Below, in pieces: positions 6,317-7,409 of a DNA stretch of 7,409 nt. The position numbers were made by a program, and so were the translations under genes. The stretch comes from Gallicola sp. GTDB lineage: Bacteria; Bacillota; Clostridia; Tissierellales; Peptoniphilaceae. The stretch is from contig JAAZME010000250.1 in NCBI GenBank assembly GCA_012798975.1, forward strand, positions 1 to 7,409, in the 5' to 3' direction. Positions within the stretch are counted from its first letter, which is position 1. The number at the start of each line of letters is the position of its first letter. Under the pieces are notes generated by a model that saw only the letters and a program-made list of their open reading frames with translations, searched no databases and was not told the DNA's origin.

Positions 6317-7409
6317 ATGGATTATCATATTGACACAAAATGTATTCAAGAAGGCTATAAACCGACAAAAGGGGAACCGAGGGAAGTGCCTATTATTCAA
6401 AGTACCACTTTTAAGTACGATACAAGCGAAGAGATGGGAAAACTTTTTGACTTAGAGGCAACCGGCTATTTTTATACAAGGCTTCAAAACCCGACAAATG
6501 ATTATGTTGCAGAAAAAATCAATGCTTTAGAGGGAGGAGCAGCAGCGATGCTTACTTCATCTGGACAAGCTGCGAATTTCTTTGCACTATTCAATATTTG
6601 CGAATCAGGAGACCATTTTATCGCTTCTTCATCCATTTATGGAGGAACCTATAATCTTTTCAATATCACTATGAAAAAGATGGGGATAGACTGTACCTTT
6701 GTGGATCAGGAACTTTCTTTAGAAGAACTGGCAAAATTTGTAAAACCGAATACGAAGGCGGTGTTTGGAGAAACGATTACAAATCCTACAGTAAATGTTT
6801 TGGATATTGAAAAGTTTGCAACATTTGCTCATGATCATGGTATTCCTCTAATTATCGACAATACCTTTGCAACGCCGATAAACTGCAGACCTTTTGAATG
6901 GGGAGCGGATATTGTAACGCATTCTACGACAAAATATATGGACGGACATGGTGCAGCAGTGGGGGGAGCGATTGTAGACAGCGGAAACTTCGACTGGGAG
7001 AAAAACCGTGATAAATTCCCGGGACTTACAACACCGGATGAATCCTACCATGGAATTACTTATACTGAAAAATTTGGCAAGGGCGCCTATATTACAAAGG
7101 CAACCGTTCAGTTAATGCGTGATTTAGGATCGATCCAGTCTCCTCAGCATGCTTTTTACTTAAGCTTAGGACTGGAATCTCTTCATCTTCGAATGAAAAG
7201 ACATACAGAATCTGCATTAAAAGTAGCGAAATATTTAGAATCCCATGAAGAAGTAGCATGGGTAAACTTCCCGGAACTTGAAAGCCATCCTAGTAATGAA
7301 TTGGCAAAGAAATACTGCCCTCAGGGCACTTGCGGTGTGTTAAACTTCGGAATCAAAGGCGGAAGAGAACGATCTATTAAATTTATGGACAGTTTAAAAT
7401 TAGCATCCA
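6317..7409 (+). CDS. metY: O-acetylhomoserine sulfhydrylase-type PLP enzyme (MetY), partial (C-terminus beyond right edge)
   Basis: The enzyme is expected to make L-homocysteine from O-acetylhomoserine and sulfide in the cytoplasm (direct sulfhydrylation for methionine). ATG 6317 follows AGGAAG at 5 bases spacing; 364 codons are open to the edge, so about 60-70 residues of the usual 425-430 are missing. Cys/Met-metabolism family marks: YTRLQNPT (53-60; Tyr and Arg that hold the phosphate of the neighbour subunit's PLP), SSGQ (81-84), Asp181 in IIDNTFATP, and HSTTKYMDGHG with PLP Lys206. The block FPGLTTPDESYHGITY (234-249) plus FGKGAYITKA and GLESLHLRMKRH fit the sulfhydrylase subgroup better than cystathionine gamma-synthase. 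Methionine gamma-lyase is the main alternative and cannot be ruled out without the C-terminus and a tree. Confidence 0.87.
   Translation, partial: MDYHIDTKCIQEGYKPTKGEPREVPIIQSTTFKYDTSEEMGKLFDLEATGYFYTRLQNPTNDYVAEKINALEGGAAAMLTSSGQAANFFALFNICESGDHFIASSSIYGGTYNLFNITMKKMGIDCTFVDQELSLEELAKFVKPNTKAVFGETITNPTVNVLDIEKFATFAHDHGIPLIIDNTFATPINCRPFEWGADIVTHSTTKYMDGHGAAVGGAIVDSGNFDWEKNRDKFPGLTTPDESYHGITYTEKFGKGAYITKATVQLMRDLGSIQSPQHAFYLSLGLESLHLRMKRHTESALKVAKYLESHEEVAWVNFPELESHPSNELAKKYCPQGTCGVLNFGIKGGRERSIKFMDSLKLAS

Overview
The window comes from an AT-rich bacterial chromosome, most likely a low-GC Gram-positive anaerobe of the Clostridia. Three things point there: strong AGGAGG-type ribosome binding sites, frequent GTG/TTG starts, and a TetM-like translational GTPase joined to a YacP/Rae1-type NYN nuclease domain, an architecture I recall (from memory, not a search) in Clostridia. 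The exact genus cannot be read from the sequence. I see no mobile element, CRISPR array, tRNA or rRNA; this looks like ordinary chromosome.

Layout, left to right. (1) Positions 1-664, minus strand: the N-terminal 221 residues of a lipoprotein of the BMP/PnrA family (substrate-binding proteins of nucleoside-type ABC importers), cut by the left edge. (2) A divergent promoter region, about 665-859. (3) Positions 860-3418 (or 839-3418), plus strand: a complete EF-G/TetM-like GTPase whose C-terminus carries a YacP/Rae1-like ribonuclease domain. This is the most interesting gene here. (4) A perfect 10-bp hairpin at 3421-3444 between convergent genes; its T-run serves the minus strand. (5) Positions 3445-6110, minus strand: a compact overlapping operon transcribed as pabA-pabB-pabC. 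(6) A second divergent intergenic region, about 6111-6316. (7) From 6317 to the right edge, plus strand: the first 364 residues of an O-acetylhomoserine sulfhydrylase-type PLP enzyme (MetY).

How the genes work together. pabA, pabB and pabC encode the whole route from chorismate to p-aminobenzoate for folate: PabA releases ammonia from glutamine, PabB makes aminodeoxychorismate and PabC removes pyruvate. The PIKGT motif, rather than PIAGT, marks the large subunit as PabB and not TrpE. MetY makes homocysteine from O-acetylhomoserine and sulfide. Homocysteine and folate meet at methionine synthase, so the neighbourhood has a loose one-carbon/methionine theme, but the genes are divergent and no shared regulation is visible. 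The GTPase-nuclease fusion has no functional partner in the window. By family knowledge both halves act at the ribosomal A site, so the protein may be a GTP-driven ribosome factor that cuts mRNA on the ribosome. That activity is inference.
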